Shown piece by piece: positions 1 to 8,560 of a stretch of DNA of 15,639 bases (position 1 is its first letter; each line of letters starts with the position of its first letter). The stretch spans positions 1 to 15,639 of the forward strand of contig DHVH01000272.1 of NCBI GenBank assembly GCA_002412555.1, written 5' to 3'. Source of the stretch: Marinilabiliaceae bacterium UBA5213 (lineage in GTDB: Bacteria; Bacteroidota; Bacteroidia; Bacteroidales; Marinilabiliaceae). The notes under the pieces are model-generated. The model made no database searches. It was given only the letters and a program-made list of their open reading frames with translations, and was not told where the DNA came from. The translations under genes and the position numbers were made by a program.

Positions 1-1
1 C

Positions 2-3000
2 GATGGGGCCGAGTTTCTTTCCTATCAACCCGATCATGGTAACCCCGGCGGTATCAGTTCTAATATTACGGTGACTTTGGTGGCTGATGATCAGCACCGT
101 TTGTGGGTTGGTACCACCGGCAGCGGATTGGCTGTTTTTGATACACGCACTCTGCTGTTTCAGAACTATCACTCAGAATCTGGCAAGAGCGGCTTTTTAG
201 CAGGGGATGATGTTAATACCATTCTGCCTTTGCAAAGTCAGATTTGGGTGGGCACCACTGTCGGACTATCCGTTTTAAACCTCGATAATTCCCTGTTTTC
301 AAGTTTTTCGCAGTCCGATGGTTTAAGAGGAAACGCTGTCTGGTCACTGCTCGACAATGGGGGGGGTGAAGTATGGGTGTCCACTTCCAATGGGGTGCAA
401 TTGCTTTCACTGGGCGAGGAAGGGGTGACTGAACAGGACGTGCTATTGCCCTCACAGACAGGTGGGAATGTGGTTTCGCTTTATCGTGATGCTTCTGGCA
501 GACTATGGACGGTAAGTGCGAACGAGCTGGCTTGCTTTGAATACCAAGAGGACACACTGGTGAAAACCAGAAGCTTTACCCGTGCAAAGGCTGATGCCTG
601 GTTGCCGGAGGGTACTTCTTTCAATGTTGTTTGTGAACGTGCGCCTGGTGAGTTTTGGGTGGGGACTCAAAATGGACTGGTGCGTTTGCGTGAAAAGGGA
701 GAGGAATTACAGGTCCATGCTTACTACCTCAACCAGGTTTATGATGACAGAAGTTTGCCGGGCAATGCTATTATTAGTCTTTTTGCTGATTCTGAAGGCG
801 TACTTTGGATAGGTACCCGATTTAACGGCTTGGCAAAGTATGACCCTTATAAGCAGCCCATTACGCGGTATATGCAAACACCCGGAAACCCAAATACCCT
901 GCACAGCAATGATATACGGTCTGTTAGCGAGGATGCCCACGGTAATATTTGGGTAGGCAGTCGCAACCAGGGAGTGGATTATATCAATCGGCAGACCGGC
1001 ATTATTAACCATTATTACCAGAATCCTCAGGAAGAAGGAAGTCTGCCCGATAACGGCGTACGGGAGCTTTATCTGGACCGGGATGGTTGCTTATGGGTGG
1101 GCTATAGCAGGGGATTTGCGGAAATAATGATCAGCCACCGCAATGAAGTGGTCTTTCAGCCGGCAGTAAATACAACCGGCCAAACGCTCAATTTTCAGGG
1201 AACAACTTATACTTTTTTTGAAGATAGCAAAGACCGGTTTTGGGTGGGGACTACCGCTGGCCTGATTTTATATGACAGAGAAACTGGCAGTTCGGAGTGG
1301 ATTAGGAATCCGCATGCACAACAACCATCTGATCGTAAAAATTTTATTCGATCCATAGGAGAGGATGACAAAGGGTACCTTTGGCTGGCCACTGATGGGG
1401 AAGGGGTATACCGATTTAACCCGACTACTAAAACTTTGGAGAGTTACCGTCAGCATTTTGGTGATTCTACCACTTTGTCGCACAACAAAGTTTACACTGT
1501 AGTGAAAGATGCCAATGGTCAATTGTGGTTTGGTACGCATAGCGGACTCAACAGGTATTGCTATGAAACAGACCGCTTTTTTCATTACACCCAGGATGAG
1601 GGCTTAAGCAACAACATTGTTTATGGCATAATGCCGGATAAACGTGGCTTTTTGTGGCTATCTACCGCCAATGGCCTTACCCGTTTTGAGCCTTCTACTG
1701 CTTCTTCTAAGATTTACCTCTCAGGGTTCGAATTCTCTGATGATGCTTTCTCTCTGAATAGGGAAGGGAAGATTTATGTGGGTGGGTTAAATGGTTTTTT
1801 TGGCTTTCATCCTGACAGCCTACGCGAGAATCATATGGTGCCCCCCGTGCAATTCACGCGATTAAGACTCAATAACCAATCTGTTGAACCCGGTGAAGTC
1901 CTGAATGGCCGTGTGGTTATGCCGGTGTCTTTGCCTTATATCGATGAATTAGTCCTGCACCATGATGAGAATTTTTTTTCGATAGAATTTGCTGCACTCT
2001 CTTTCGCTTCCCCAACGCAAAATCGCTACCAATATCGTTTAGACGGATTACACTCCCAATGGGTGGAGGCCAGCCACGATGAAAGAATGGCGGTTTTTAC
2101 CTCCTTGTCGCCAGGAAAATATGTATTAAGAGTCAGAGGCTCGAACGCTGACGGTGTGTGGGGCGAATCGGCTTTGCCGATTTTTATTCGCCCCGCTTTT
2201 TACCAAACAGGGTGGTTCAAAAGTTTAACGGTACTGTTTTTTGCAGGCATTATATTTTTATTATACCGACTGAGGCTGCGGTCGTTAACGCGACAAAAAT
2301 TACGCTTACAATTAACTGTTGATGAAAAAACGGAAGCTTTGCAAAAGCAAAATCGACTTTTGGCCGAACAGCGGGATGAGATTGAGCGGCAGAGCAACCA
2401 GGTCATTGAAATGACGCGCATGGTTCACGAGGCTGATGAGCGAAAATTGCGTTTTTTTACCGGCATATCTCATGAAATTCGCACGCCATTGACTTTAATA
2501 ATGGGGCCGCTGGAACAAATGATGGAGAAAAATCAATTTTCTGATGCCGTGCGACCTACGATTGAGCGGGTCTATAGAAATGCTCAGGGCTTGCTCAAAC
2601 TGGTTTCTCAGTTATTGGATTTTCGAAAAATTGATTCGGGTTTAATGCCATTGGAACTAACTCAGGGCGATTTAAACCAATTTATAAATGAACAGACGGA
2701 ATTGTTTGCCGAACTCTTTCTTGAAAAGGAAATCAAGGTGAGCCTTGATTCCTACGCTGACAAATTGGTTTGTTTTTTCGATTATGATATTGTAGAGAAG
2801 GTTTTCTCTAATTTGCTGACCAATGCCATAAAATACTCCCCTTATTCTGGTTCTGTCTCGGTTTCTCTGAGCATTACCAACCAAAAGGGGACGTCTTACC
2901 TACAACTCCGCGTTAAAGATAGTGGGGCTGGCATACCAGAAAGCGAACAATCCAGAGTTTTCGAAAGGTTTTATCGGAGCAGGGATGCGCGGAAGGGACA

Positions 3001-3958
3001 AGGTAATGGAACAGGGATAGGATTGGCATTTTCGCGTGAACTGGCTCGTCTGCATGGAGGGGAGCTGATGTTAGAGGACTCTGGCGAAAAGGGTAGTACG
3101 TTACTTTTTAGCATTCCCTATCAGGAAAAGGCAGATACAAAAATGCATGCGAAAGCCGGGCTGTTAGCAGAAGAGATGCGTATACCCAATTCTGATCATA
3201 CGGCCTTAGAACAGCATGATTTTTCCATTCTGGTTATAGAAGACAACGACGAACTGAGAGCCTTTATTTGTGACGGCCTAAGCCGTTTTAAGGTGATGGA
3301 GGCTTCGGATGGTGAACAAGGGCTTTTAATGGCCAGAGAGCATCTGCCTGATTTGATCATTTCGGATATTTTGATGCCCGGCAAGAATGGCTTTGAGTTG
3401 TGCCGACTGGTAAAAACAGACGAGACTACCAGTCATATCCCTGTATTACTGCTAACAGCCCTGGGGGCTGTTGAACACCAACAGGCCGGGGTTGATTGTG
3501 GTGCCGATGATTATATGGTGAAACCTTTCAACCTGAATATTTTGGTCGGTAAGGTCGGCAATATTCTTACTGCCAGGGTCCGCTACCGCGAAATGCTACT
3601 CAAGGGGATGACCGAACCCGATACAGAAGACAGGGTTGTCAAGAATGTATTTATTGATCAGGCAGTAGATCTAGTACTGGATAATTTGGCTCAACCTGGT
3701 TTTGGTGTTGAAGAACTGAGCAGATTGTTGCACATGAGTCGCTCCACGCTGTATCGCAAAATATCTTCTTTTACCGGTGTTTCTCCGGTTGAATTTATCC
3801 GCAGGGTGCGGTTACGCAAAAGCTGCGATCTATTAACACAAAGGTCTGATTTATCTGTGGGTGAGGTGGCACTGATGGTTGGTTTTGAAGATACCGATTA
3901 TTTTCGCAGCTGCTTTCGACAACTTTATGGTAAAACGCCTTCAGAGTATAATCGTTAG
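2..3958 (+). CDS. Hybrid two-component system sensor/regulator (HTCS), 5' partial
   Basis: One-protein two-component system that senses a periplasmic ligand, usually a glycan fragment, and controls nearby genes. The reading frame is open from base 2, and the residues before the GTG at 71 already fit a propeller repeat, so the true start lies outside the window. About 1318 residues are visible. In order they are: about 13 beta-propeller blades marked by LWVGT-like motifs (to about nt 1800); a Y_Y_Y domain (about 1960-2170); one membrane helix (about 2213-2270); a coiled stretch; a HisKA domain with H-box SHEIRTP and phospho-acceptor His at 2471-2473; an HATPase with N-box asparagine at 2810-2812, then DSGAGIPE and GTGIGLAFS; a receiver domain with phospho-acceptor Asp at 3365-3367 (ISDILMPG) and the KPF lysine; and a C-terminal AraC-type helix-turn-helix (about 3662-3955). 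All phosphorelay residues are present. Its position just upstream of the oxidoreductase operon suggests it is that operon's regulator. Family call is certain; ligand unknown. Confidence 0.96.
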   Translation, partial: DGAEFLSYQPDHGNPGGISSNITVTLVADDQHRLWVGTTGSGLAVFDTRTLLFQNYHSESGKSGFLAGDDVNTILPLQSQIWVGTTVGLSVLNLDNSLFSSFSQSDGLRGNAVWSLLDNGGGEVWVSTSNGVQLLSLGEEGVTEQDVLLPSQTGGNVVSLYRDASGRLWTVSANELACFEYQEDTLVKTRSFTRAKADAWLPEGTSFNVVCERAPGEFWVGTQNGLVRLREKGEELQVHAYYLNQVYDDRSLPGNAIISLFADSEGVLWIGTRFNGLAKYDPYKQPITRYMQTPGNPNTLHSNDIRSVSEDAHGNIWVGSRNQGVDYINRQTGIINHYYQNPQEEGSLPDNGVRELYLDRDGCLWVGYSRGFAEIMISHRNEVVFQPAVNTTGQTLNFQGTTYTFFEDSKDRFWVGTTAGLILYDRETGSSEWIRNPHAQQPSDRKNFIRSIGEDDKGYLWLATDGEGVYRFNPTTKTLESYRQHFGDSTTLSHNKVYTVVKDANGQLWFGTHSGLNRYCYETDRFFHYTQDEGLSNNIVYGIMPDKRGFLWLSTANGLTRFEPSTASSKIYLSGFEFSDDAFSLNREGKIYVGGLNGFFGFHPDSLRENHMVPPVQFTRLRLNNQSVEPGEVLNGRVVMPVSLPYIDELVLHHDENFFSIEFAALSFASPTQNRYQYRLDGLHSQWVEASHDERMAVFTSLSPGKYVLRVRGSNADGVWGESALPIFIRPAFYQTGWFKSLTVLFFAGIIFLLYRLRLRSLTRQKLRLQLTVDEKTEALQKQNRLLAEQRDEIERQSNQVIEMTRMVHEADERKLRFFTGISHEIRTPLTLIMGPLEQMMEKNQFSDAVRPTIERVYRNAQGLLKLVSQLLDFRKIDSGLMPLELTQGDLNQFINEQTELFAELFLEKEIKVSLDSYADKLVCFFDYDIVEKVFSNLLTNAIKYSPYSGSVSVSLSITNQKGTSYLQLRVKDSGAGIPESEQSRVFERFYRSRDARKGQGNGTGIGLAFSRELARLHGGELMLEDSGEKGSTLLFSIPYQEKADTKMHAKAGLLAEEMRIPNSDHTALEQHDFSILVIEDNDELRAFICDGLSRFKVMEASDGEQGLLMAREHLPDLIISDILMPGKNGFELCRLVKTDETTSHIPVLLLTALGAVEHQQAGVDCGADDYMVKPFNLNILVGKVGNILTARVRYREMLLKGMTEPDTEDRVVKNVFIDQAVDLVLDNLAQPGFGVEELSRLLHMSRSTLYRKISSFTGVSPVEFIRRVRLRKSCDLLTQRSDLSVGEVALMVGFEDTDYFRSCFRQLYGKTPSEYNR

Positions 3959-3976
3959 GGACCTTATTTTATGGGC

Positions 3977-3995
3977 GTTTCAGCGCGACTGAAAC
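3977..3995. promoter_or_regulatory. Perfect 7-bp hairpin after the HTCS gene
   Basis: Arms GTTTCAG (3977-3983) and CTGAAAC (3989-3995) enclose a 5-nt loop, starting 18 bases after the HTCS stop codon. No T-run follows on either side, so a classical intrinsic terminator is doubtful. It could be a weak terminator, a transcript-stabilising stem, or a dyad operator for the operon that begins about 110 bp downstream. The palindrome is directly visible; its function is inferred. Confidence 0.4.
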
Positions 3996-4035
3996 ATATA
4001 CCATGGAAAATTGAATCATTTGTCGGGCTTATAAA

Positions 4036-4077
4036 CCTTGTCATCCTTGTAACTTGCATTCGCATTTTTTAAATTAG
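4036..4077 (+). promoter_or_regulatory. Candidate promoter and direct repeats before the oxidoreductase operon
   Basis: CCTTGT occurs at 4036-4041 and again at 4045-4050, and a looser copy, ACTTGC, follows at 4052-4057. TTG at 4047-4049, a 20-bp spacer and TAAATTAG at 4070-4077 resemble the Bacteroidota promoter pattern (TTTG near -33, TAnnTTTG near -7), with one mismatch in the -7 box. Transcription would start about 20 bases before the ATG at 4106. AraC-type HTCS outputs often bind direct repeats, so the CCTTGT copies could be an activator site. This match was found by eye and could be chance in an AT-rich gap. Confidence 0.3.
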
Positions 4078-4105
4078 AGTTTAAAAAAAAATAATCAAGG
4101 ATATT

Positions 4106-5443
4106 ATGGAAAACAGTAGAAGAGATTTTCTTAAAAAATCTGCTCTAGGAGCCGCCGGATTTACGATTGCCGGAATGGGTATGAGTTCAAGTAGCTACGC
4201 GCGCATTATTGGAGCCAATGATCGTTTAAACATTGGCATTATTGGGTTAGGCCGTCGCTTAGGTGCATTTTATGAGCCTATTGCCCTGAAATCGAGCAAC
4301 GTTCGTTTGCTTTATTTGTGCGATGTGATGAAGCACCAGCGCGATAATGCAGCTGTCAATTTTGCCAAACATATCGATTATAAGGCAAAGTTGGAGAATG
4401 ACGTAAGAAAAGTATTGAATGATCCGGATGTGGATGCCATCATCAATGCTACGCCCGACCATTGGCACACACCAGGCGCAATAATGGGTGTTCAGGCCGG
4501 AAAACATGTGTATGTCGAAAAACCCGGAAGCCACAATGCCCGTGAAGGTGAGTTACTGGTTAAAGCCCAGAAAAAATATGGGAAAGTCATTCAATTGGGT
4601 AACCAGCAACGCTCAGCTCTGGAAAGTATTGATATTGTTGGCCAAATTCATAAGGGGATTATTGGCACACCTTATAAGGCTGTTGCTTTCTATTCCAACG
4701 GAAGAGGTGAAGTACCCATCGCTACCAATGCACCTGTTCCTGAGGGACTTGATTGGGACTTGTTTCAAGGTCCTGCACCCCGCCAGAACTATCAGTTCAA
4801 TACCTGGGATTATAACTGGCACTGGTATGGCTGGAATTTTGGCACATCGGAAATGGGCAACAACGCCATCCATGAATTAGACATTGCCCGCTGGGCCCTG
4901 CAGGTAGAACATCCCGAGCGCGTTTCGGTGGAAGCTGAAAAGCGCCATTTTGTGAATGACGGTTGGACCATGTATGATACCATGATGGCCTCTTATTATT
5001 ATCCCGAAAACAAGGTGATTCAGTGGGATGGTAAGAGTCGAAATGCCTACAATACCTATGGTTCGGATAGAGGAACTGTTATTTTTGGAACTGAAGGTTC
5101 TGTGTTTGTTAACCGGGAGGGTTACAAACTCTACGACAGAGGTGGAAAACTGGTGAGTGAAAGACGATCTTCCGATGGTGAAGGTGGTACCGACCTGGGC
5201 GGTGGTGGCGGAATGTCCACCTTGCATGTGGTTAACTTCTTCAATGCTATCAGAGGCAAAGAGCAACAAAGATCACCCATTGATGAGATGATGAAAAGTA
5301 CGCACTTGTGCCATTTGGCCAATCTGGCTTACCAGGTGAAAAAGGATTTGATCATTGATCCTGTCACCGGAAAAACTCAGGACGCTGACGCATTAAAACT
5401 ATGGGGACGTGAATATGAATCAGGATGGGAGCCTAAAGTTTAA
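4106..5443 (+). CDS. Tat-exported Gfo/Idh/MocA family oxidoreductase
   Basis: NAD(P)-dependent oxidoreductase of the glucose-fructose oxidoreductase/inositol dehydrogenase/MocA family, likely oxidising a sugar or polyol in the periplasm. The 445-residue protein starts with a twin-arginine signal (SRRDFLKK, Arg5-Arg6), a hydrophobic stretch, and a possible cleavage after Ala32. A Rossmann fold follows, with a glycine loop G47-L-G49-R-R-L-G53 in which the third glycine is shifted by one. The family EKP motif is at 138-140 with the Lys expected to be catalytic, and His256/Asp259 (NNAIHELD) fill the usual active-site position. A Trp-rich segment before it and a glycine-rich loop near residues 360-370 are common in Bacteroidota members. 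Tat export implies folding with cofactor bound, as in Zymomonas GFOR (family knowledge). First gene of the run behind the HTCS, 26 bp before the next gene. Substrate not predictable. Confidence 0.93.
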   Translation: MENSRRDFLKKSALGAAGFTIAGMGMSSSSYARIIGANDRLNIGIIGLGRRLGAFYEPIALKSSNVRLLYLCDVMKHQRDNAAVNFAKHIDYKAKLENDVRKVLNDPDVDAIINATPDHWHTPGAIMGVQAGKHVYVEKPGSHNAREGELLVKAQKKYGKVIQLGNQQRSALESIDIVGQIHKGIIGTPYKAVAFYSNGRGEVPIATNAPVPEGLDWDLFQGPAPRQNYQFNTWDYNWHWYGWNFGTSEMGNNAIHELDIARWALQVEHPERVSVEAEKRHFVNDGWTMYDTMMASYYYPENKVIQWDGKSRNAYNTYGSDRGTVIFGTEGSVFVNREGYKLYDRGGKLVSERRSSDGEGGTDLGGGGGMSTLHVVNFFNAIRGKEQQRSPIDEMMKSTHLCHLANLAYQVKKDLIIDPVTGKTQDADALKLWGREYESGWEPKV

Positions 5444-5469
5444 CGCATTGTTCTTAATAATTGATTGAA

Positions 5470-7638
5470 ATGAAGTATACAATAAAAGGATTATCAATGC
5501 TTATGCTGCTGTCACTCATCGCGTGCCAGCAGCAAGAGCCGGCAACTGTTTTTACAGGTGCCGAAAATGAAGTTAAATTAATTACACTCGATCCCGGTCA
5601 TTTTCATGCGGCTTTGATACAAAAGAAAATGTATGATCAGGTGGATCCAGTGGTGCAGGTTTATGCCCCTGATGGAACAGACTTGAATCTGCACCTTCAA
5701 CGCATTGATGGTTTTAATTCCCGTGAAGATGCGCCTACTTCTTGGCAGTCTGAAGTTTATAAAGGTGAGGATTACCTTGATCGCATGCTGCGTGAGAAAA
5801 AAGGCAATGTGGTGGTTCTGGCTGGTAATAACAGCAAGAAGACATCCTACATCAAACAATCGGTTGCGGCTGGACTAAATGTATTGTCCGATAAGCCAAT
5901 GGTGATAGATGCTGAAAGTTTTGAAATGCTTAAGGAGGCTTTTACGCTGGCCGATTCAAACAATGTTCTGTTGTATGATATAATGACTGAGCGCTATGAA
6001 ATTACCAGTCAGTTGCAACGAGCCATTGCCCAGATGCCCGGACTATTTGGTACCTTGCAACAGGGAAGTGCCGATAACCCCGCAGTGGTAAAGCATAGTG
6101 TACATCATTTCCGTAAAAATGTGGCTGGCTCAGTGCTTCGTCGCCCCTCATGGTATTTTGATGTCAATCAGCAAGGTGAAGGTATCATTGATGTGACCAC
6201 GCACCTGGTTGATTTAATTCAGTGGGTTTGTTTTCCTGATGTTGTTTTGGATTATGAGCAGGATGTCAATGTTTATGATGCAAGACGTTGGTCAACAAGT
6301 GTTACTAGTGATCAGTTTTATGATGTGACAGGCATGGATCAAATTCCGGCGTATCTGGAGGGTAACCTTGACGAGGAGGGTGTTCTAAATATTTTTGCCA
6401 ATGGCGAAATGAACTATGCGCTTAAGGGCGTTCACGCACAAGTATCTGTCATTTGGGATTTTGAAGCACCTGAAGGCGGGGGGGACAGCCATTATTCGTT
6501 GATGCAGGGAACTTTATCCAATCTGGTTATTCGTCAGGGAAAAGAGGAAGGTTTTGTACCCATGCTGTTTTTACAGCCAGCCCCAGGAGTTAACGCAAAT
6601 GAGTGGAAGCAGATAGTCCAGCAGGAGTTTGCTCAACTGGCTGCCTTGTTTCCAGGCATTGAGCTAAATGAAAGTGGAGAGGAGTACCGTGTGGAAGTGC
6701 CCGGTGAATACCGTGTTGGTCATGAAGCCCATTTTGGGCAGGTGGCTGAGAAGTACCTGGGATTTTTGGTGGATGGTCAATTGCCCGACTGGGAAGTGCC
6801 CAATATGCTGGCTAAATATTACACCACTACAACGGCCTTACAACTGGCGCGTCAACCTATATTCGTGCCTGATCCGGGTGTTGTATCCTTCTCATTTAGG
6901 GAGCAGTTTTCTGAAGATGTTCCAGCTACGCTGGATATGATTAAGGATATGGGGATTACCAACATTGAGTTTTCTAATTTGTTTGGAAAAAGTGCCGCTG
7001 AATTGCGGGCTTTGCTCGATGAAAGAGGAATGGTTTGTACTTCCTATGGTGTTAGTTATGATGCTTTAACAAAGGAAGTTCAACGCGTGGCAGATGAAGC
7101 CTTGACTTTGGGTGCCAAATATGTGCGCGTGGCCAGTATTCCTTATGATGAGGTGTTTACGCTTGAAAATGCCCAAAGAACGGTGAAGGACTTTAATGAA
7201 GCAGGAAAGGCATTGAGCGAAAAGGGCCTTTATTTTTGCTATCACAACCATGGCTTTGAATTTCGTCCCCACGAAGAGGGTACTTTGTTCGATTACATCG
7301 TTCAGAACACCCATCCTGATTATGTCAGTTTTGAAATAGACTTAATGTGGACGGTGCATCCTGGCTTTGATCCGGTTGAGTTGCTGAAAAAATATCCTGA
7401 GCGCTTCCGCTTAATGCACATGAAAGACTTACGCAAAGGGGTGGTAGGAGATTTTTCGGGACGCACACCACGTGAGAATGATGTGGTTTTAGGTACTGGT
7501 CAGGTTGATTTTCCCGCTGTGTTAAAAGCGGCCCGTCAGACCAATATCGAGTATTATTACATTGAAGATGAAAACCCGGATGTGGTCAACCGCATACCTG
7601 CCAGCAGGGACTATATAATGAGTATATCTGCACAGTAA
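5470..7638 (+). CDS. Lipoprotein fusing an oxidoreductase-like domain to a xylose-isomerase-like TIM barrel
   Basis: Predicted 722-residue lipoprotein with two enzyme-like modules. ATG 5470 was chosen over the in-frame TTG at 5461 because it directly begins a signal peptide with lipobox LIAC; there is no twin arginine. The residues after the Cys (QQQEP) lack a strong acidic surface-export signal. Residues about 35-455 resemble the Bacteroidota family with a putative oxidoreductase C-terminal domain: LDPGHFHAAL where a glycine-rich loop is expected, DKP in place of EKP, and DVTTHLVDLIQW at the active-site position. Residues about 466-722 form an AP-endonuclease-2/sugar epimerase TIM barrel. 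Its likely metal ligands are His592 (YHNH), Asp624 (EIDLMW), His650 (MHMKD) and Glu699 (YIEDE), with spacing close to that of ketose 3-epimerases. No stop separates the modules. It probably acts on the product of the neighbouring dehydrogenases, by epimerisation, isomerisation or lysis; which reaction is unknown. Confidence 0.88.
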   Translation: MKYTIKGLSMLMLLSLIACQQQEPATVFTGAENEVKLITLDPGHFHAALIQKKMYDQVDPVVQVYAPDGTDLNLHLQRIDGFNSREDAPTSWQSEVYKGEDYLDRMLREKKGNVVVLAGNNSKKTSYIKQSVAAGLNVLSDKPMVIDAESFEMLKEAFTLADSNNVLLYDIMTERYEITSQLQRAIAQMPGLFGTLQQGSADNPAVVKHSVHHFRKNVAGSVLRRPSWYFDVNQQGEGIIDVTTHLVDLIQWVCFPDVVLDYEQDVNVYDARRWSTSVTSDQFYDVTGMDQIPAYLEGNLDEEGVLNIFANGEMNYALKGVHAQVSVIWDFEAPEGGGDSHYSLMQGTLSNLVIRQGKEEGFVPMLFLQPAPGVNANEWKQIVQQEFAQLAALFPGIELNESGEEYRVEVPGEYRVGHEAHFGQVAEKYLGFLVDGQLPDWEVPNMLAKYYTTTTALQLARQPIFVPDPGVVSFSFREQFSEDVPATLDMIKDMGITNIEFSNLFGKSAAELRALLDERGMVCTSYGVSYDALTKEVQRVADEALTLGAKYVRVASIPYDEVFTLENAQRTVKDFNEAGKALSEKGLYFCYHNHGFEFRPHEEGTLFDYIVQNTHPDYVSFEIDLMWTVHPGFDPVELLKKYPERFRLMHMKDLRKGVVGDFSGRTPRENDVVLGTGQVDFPAVLKAARQTNIEYYYIEDENPDVVNRIPASRDYIMSISAQ

Positions 7639-7662
7639 TGGCTTTGTAAGGGATTTTTAATT

Positions 7663-8547
7663 ATGCAGGTATTTCACTACAGTTGCTTTGCCATGGGCAC
7701 CCGATTTAATCTGGTGCTTGAGGCTAAAAATGAAGCCATAAATGAAGCTTTAAGTAGTGAGGTGACCCAAATATTAAAGGCAGAAGAGACCAGAATGAGT
7801 TGTTTTATGGAGGAAGCTGAAATCTCGGCCATCAACCGTAATGCAGCTCATTCTGCTGTTGCTGTCTCAGATAATCTGGCGAAGGTTTTGGATGCCTGTC
7901 AATACTATTTCCAGACGACAGATGGCGCCTTTGATGCCGGATTGCTGCATTTTACCAGTTTACTGAGAGACGGTGAGGATTTTGAAGAGGCCGTACCCAT
8001 CAAAGATTTTGGATGGAAACAGGTTGAATGGAATGCCCAAATGCAGGAAATAAAGTTTAAGAGCCCTTATACAGGGATTGATTTAGGAGGTTTTGGGAAG
8101 GGCTGGGCAGTTGAAAAAGTACGAGATTTCTTATTGAAAGAGGGGGTTAGTATGGCCTTTATTAGTTTTGGAGAAAGCACAGTGGCCACGATTGGCACGC
8201 ACCCTTTGGGTGAGTGCTGGCCCCTTTCCATTCACCACCCTGTTTCAAAGGTATCCATACTCATTGAGCTTAAAGGAGATGCCTTGTCGGTGTCCGGATT
8301 GAAAGATAAAGGTGATGCGTTCCCCCAGGAAGGTGTGGCCCACATAGTCAGTCCAGCCAATAACCAAGTGGTAAAGGAGAATCAGTTAATTGTGGTTAAA
8401 GCTCCATCGGCATTGACGGCCGAGGTATTATCCACGGCTGTGATGGCTGCCAATGAACATCAATTGGCCGTTATTTTTAATAACTTTCCAGATGTGAGCA
8501 TTTATGAATGTGTAACCGGAGAACCGGTCTTTAACCGGTTATTATAG
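7663..8547 (+). CDS. apbE: ApbE-type FAD:protein FMN transferase, without signal peptide
   Basis: ApbE enzymes transfer FMN from FAD onto a Ser or Thr of a target flavoprotein. The 294-residue protein shows family marks in order: MGTRF at 11-15, FDAGLL near 90, DLGGFGKGWAV at 140-150, SFGEST near 168, SG at 211-212, HIVSPANNQ at 228-236, and TAEVLSTAV at 252-260. Two positions differ from the classical pattern: GES stands where GGD or GGN is usual, and Glu254 stands where an Asp normally helps hold Mg2+. A GxS variant followed by GTHP fits an ApbE-like subgroup that I associate with Bacteroidota. No signal peptide or lipobox exists, and an in-frame stop lies only 24 bases upstream of the ATG, so the protein is predicted to be cytoplasmic, whereas most ApbE proteins are exported. 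No FMN_bind domain or obvious SGAT/SGAS-type acceptor was seen in neighbouring proteins. It sits 24 bp after the fusion gene and 13 bp before the next. Confidence 0.85.
   Translation: MQVFHYSCFAMGTRFNLVLEAKNEAINEALSSEVTQILKAEETRMSCFMEEAEISAINRNAAHSAVAVSDNLAKVLDACQYYFQTTDGAFDAGLLHFTSLLRDGEDFEEAVPIKDFGWKQVEWNAQMQEIKFKSPYTGIDLGGFGKGWAVEKVRDFLLKEGVSMAFISFGESTVATIGTHPLGECWPLSIHHPVSKVSILIELKGDALSVSGLKDKGDAFPQEGVAHIVSPANNQVVKENQLIVVKAPSALTAEVLSTAVMAANEHQLAVIFNNFPDVSIYECVTGEPVFNRLL
8522..8540 (+). repeat. Hairpin and triple AACCGG at the end of apbE
   Basis: AACCGG appears three times, at 8514-8519, 8522-8527 and 8533-8538, each in a different codon frame. The last two copies form a perfect 7-bp stem (AACCGGT 8522-8528, ACCGGTT 8534-8540) with a 5-nt loop, followed by TTATTATAG, which includes the apbE stop. 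It could lower read-through or protect an mRNA end between apbE and the next gene. The tail is not a true U-run, so termination would be partial at best. Confidence 0.45.
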
Positions 8548-8560
8548 AACTATTAAACAT

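Noticed and set aside
71..73. GTG as the true start of the HTCS
   Set aside because: Upstream in-frame residues belong to a propeller repeat and no signal peptide is present, so the gene extends beyond the window.
4488..4880. Second + strand frame inside the first oxidoreductase gene
   Set aside because: Entirely within a strongly supported gene and without motif or start context of its own.
5461..5469. Upstream in-frame TTG as start of the fusion lipoprotein
   Set aside because: The ATG at 5470 directly opens a clean lipoprotein signal peptide; the three extra codons add acidic residue before it and no benefit.
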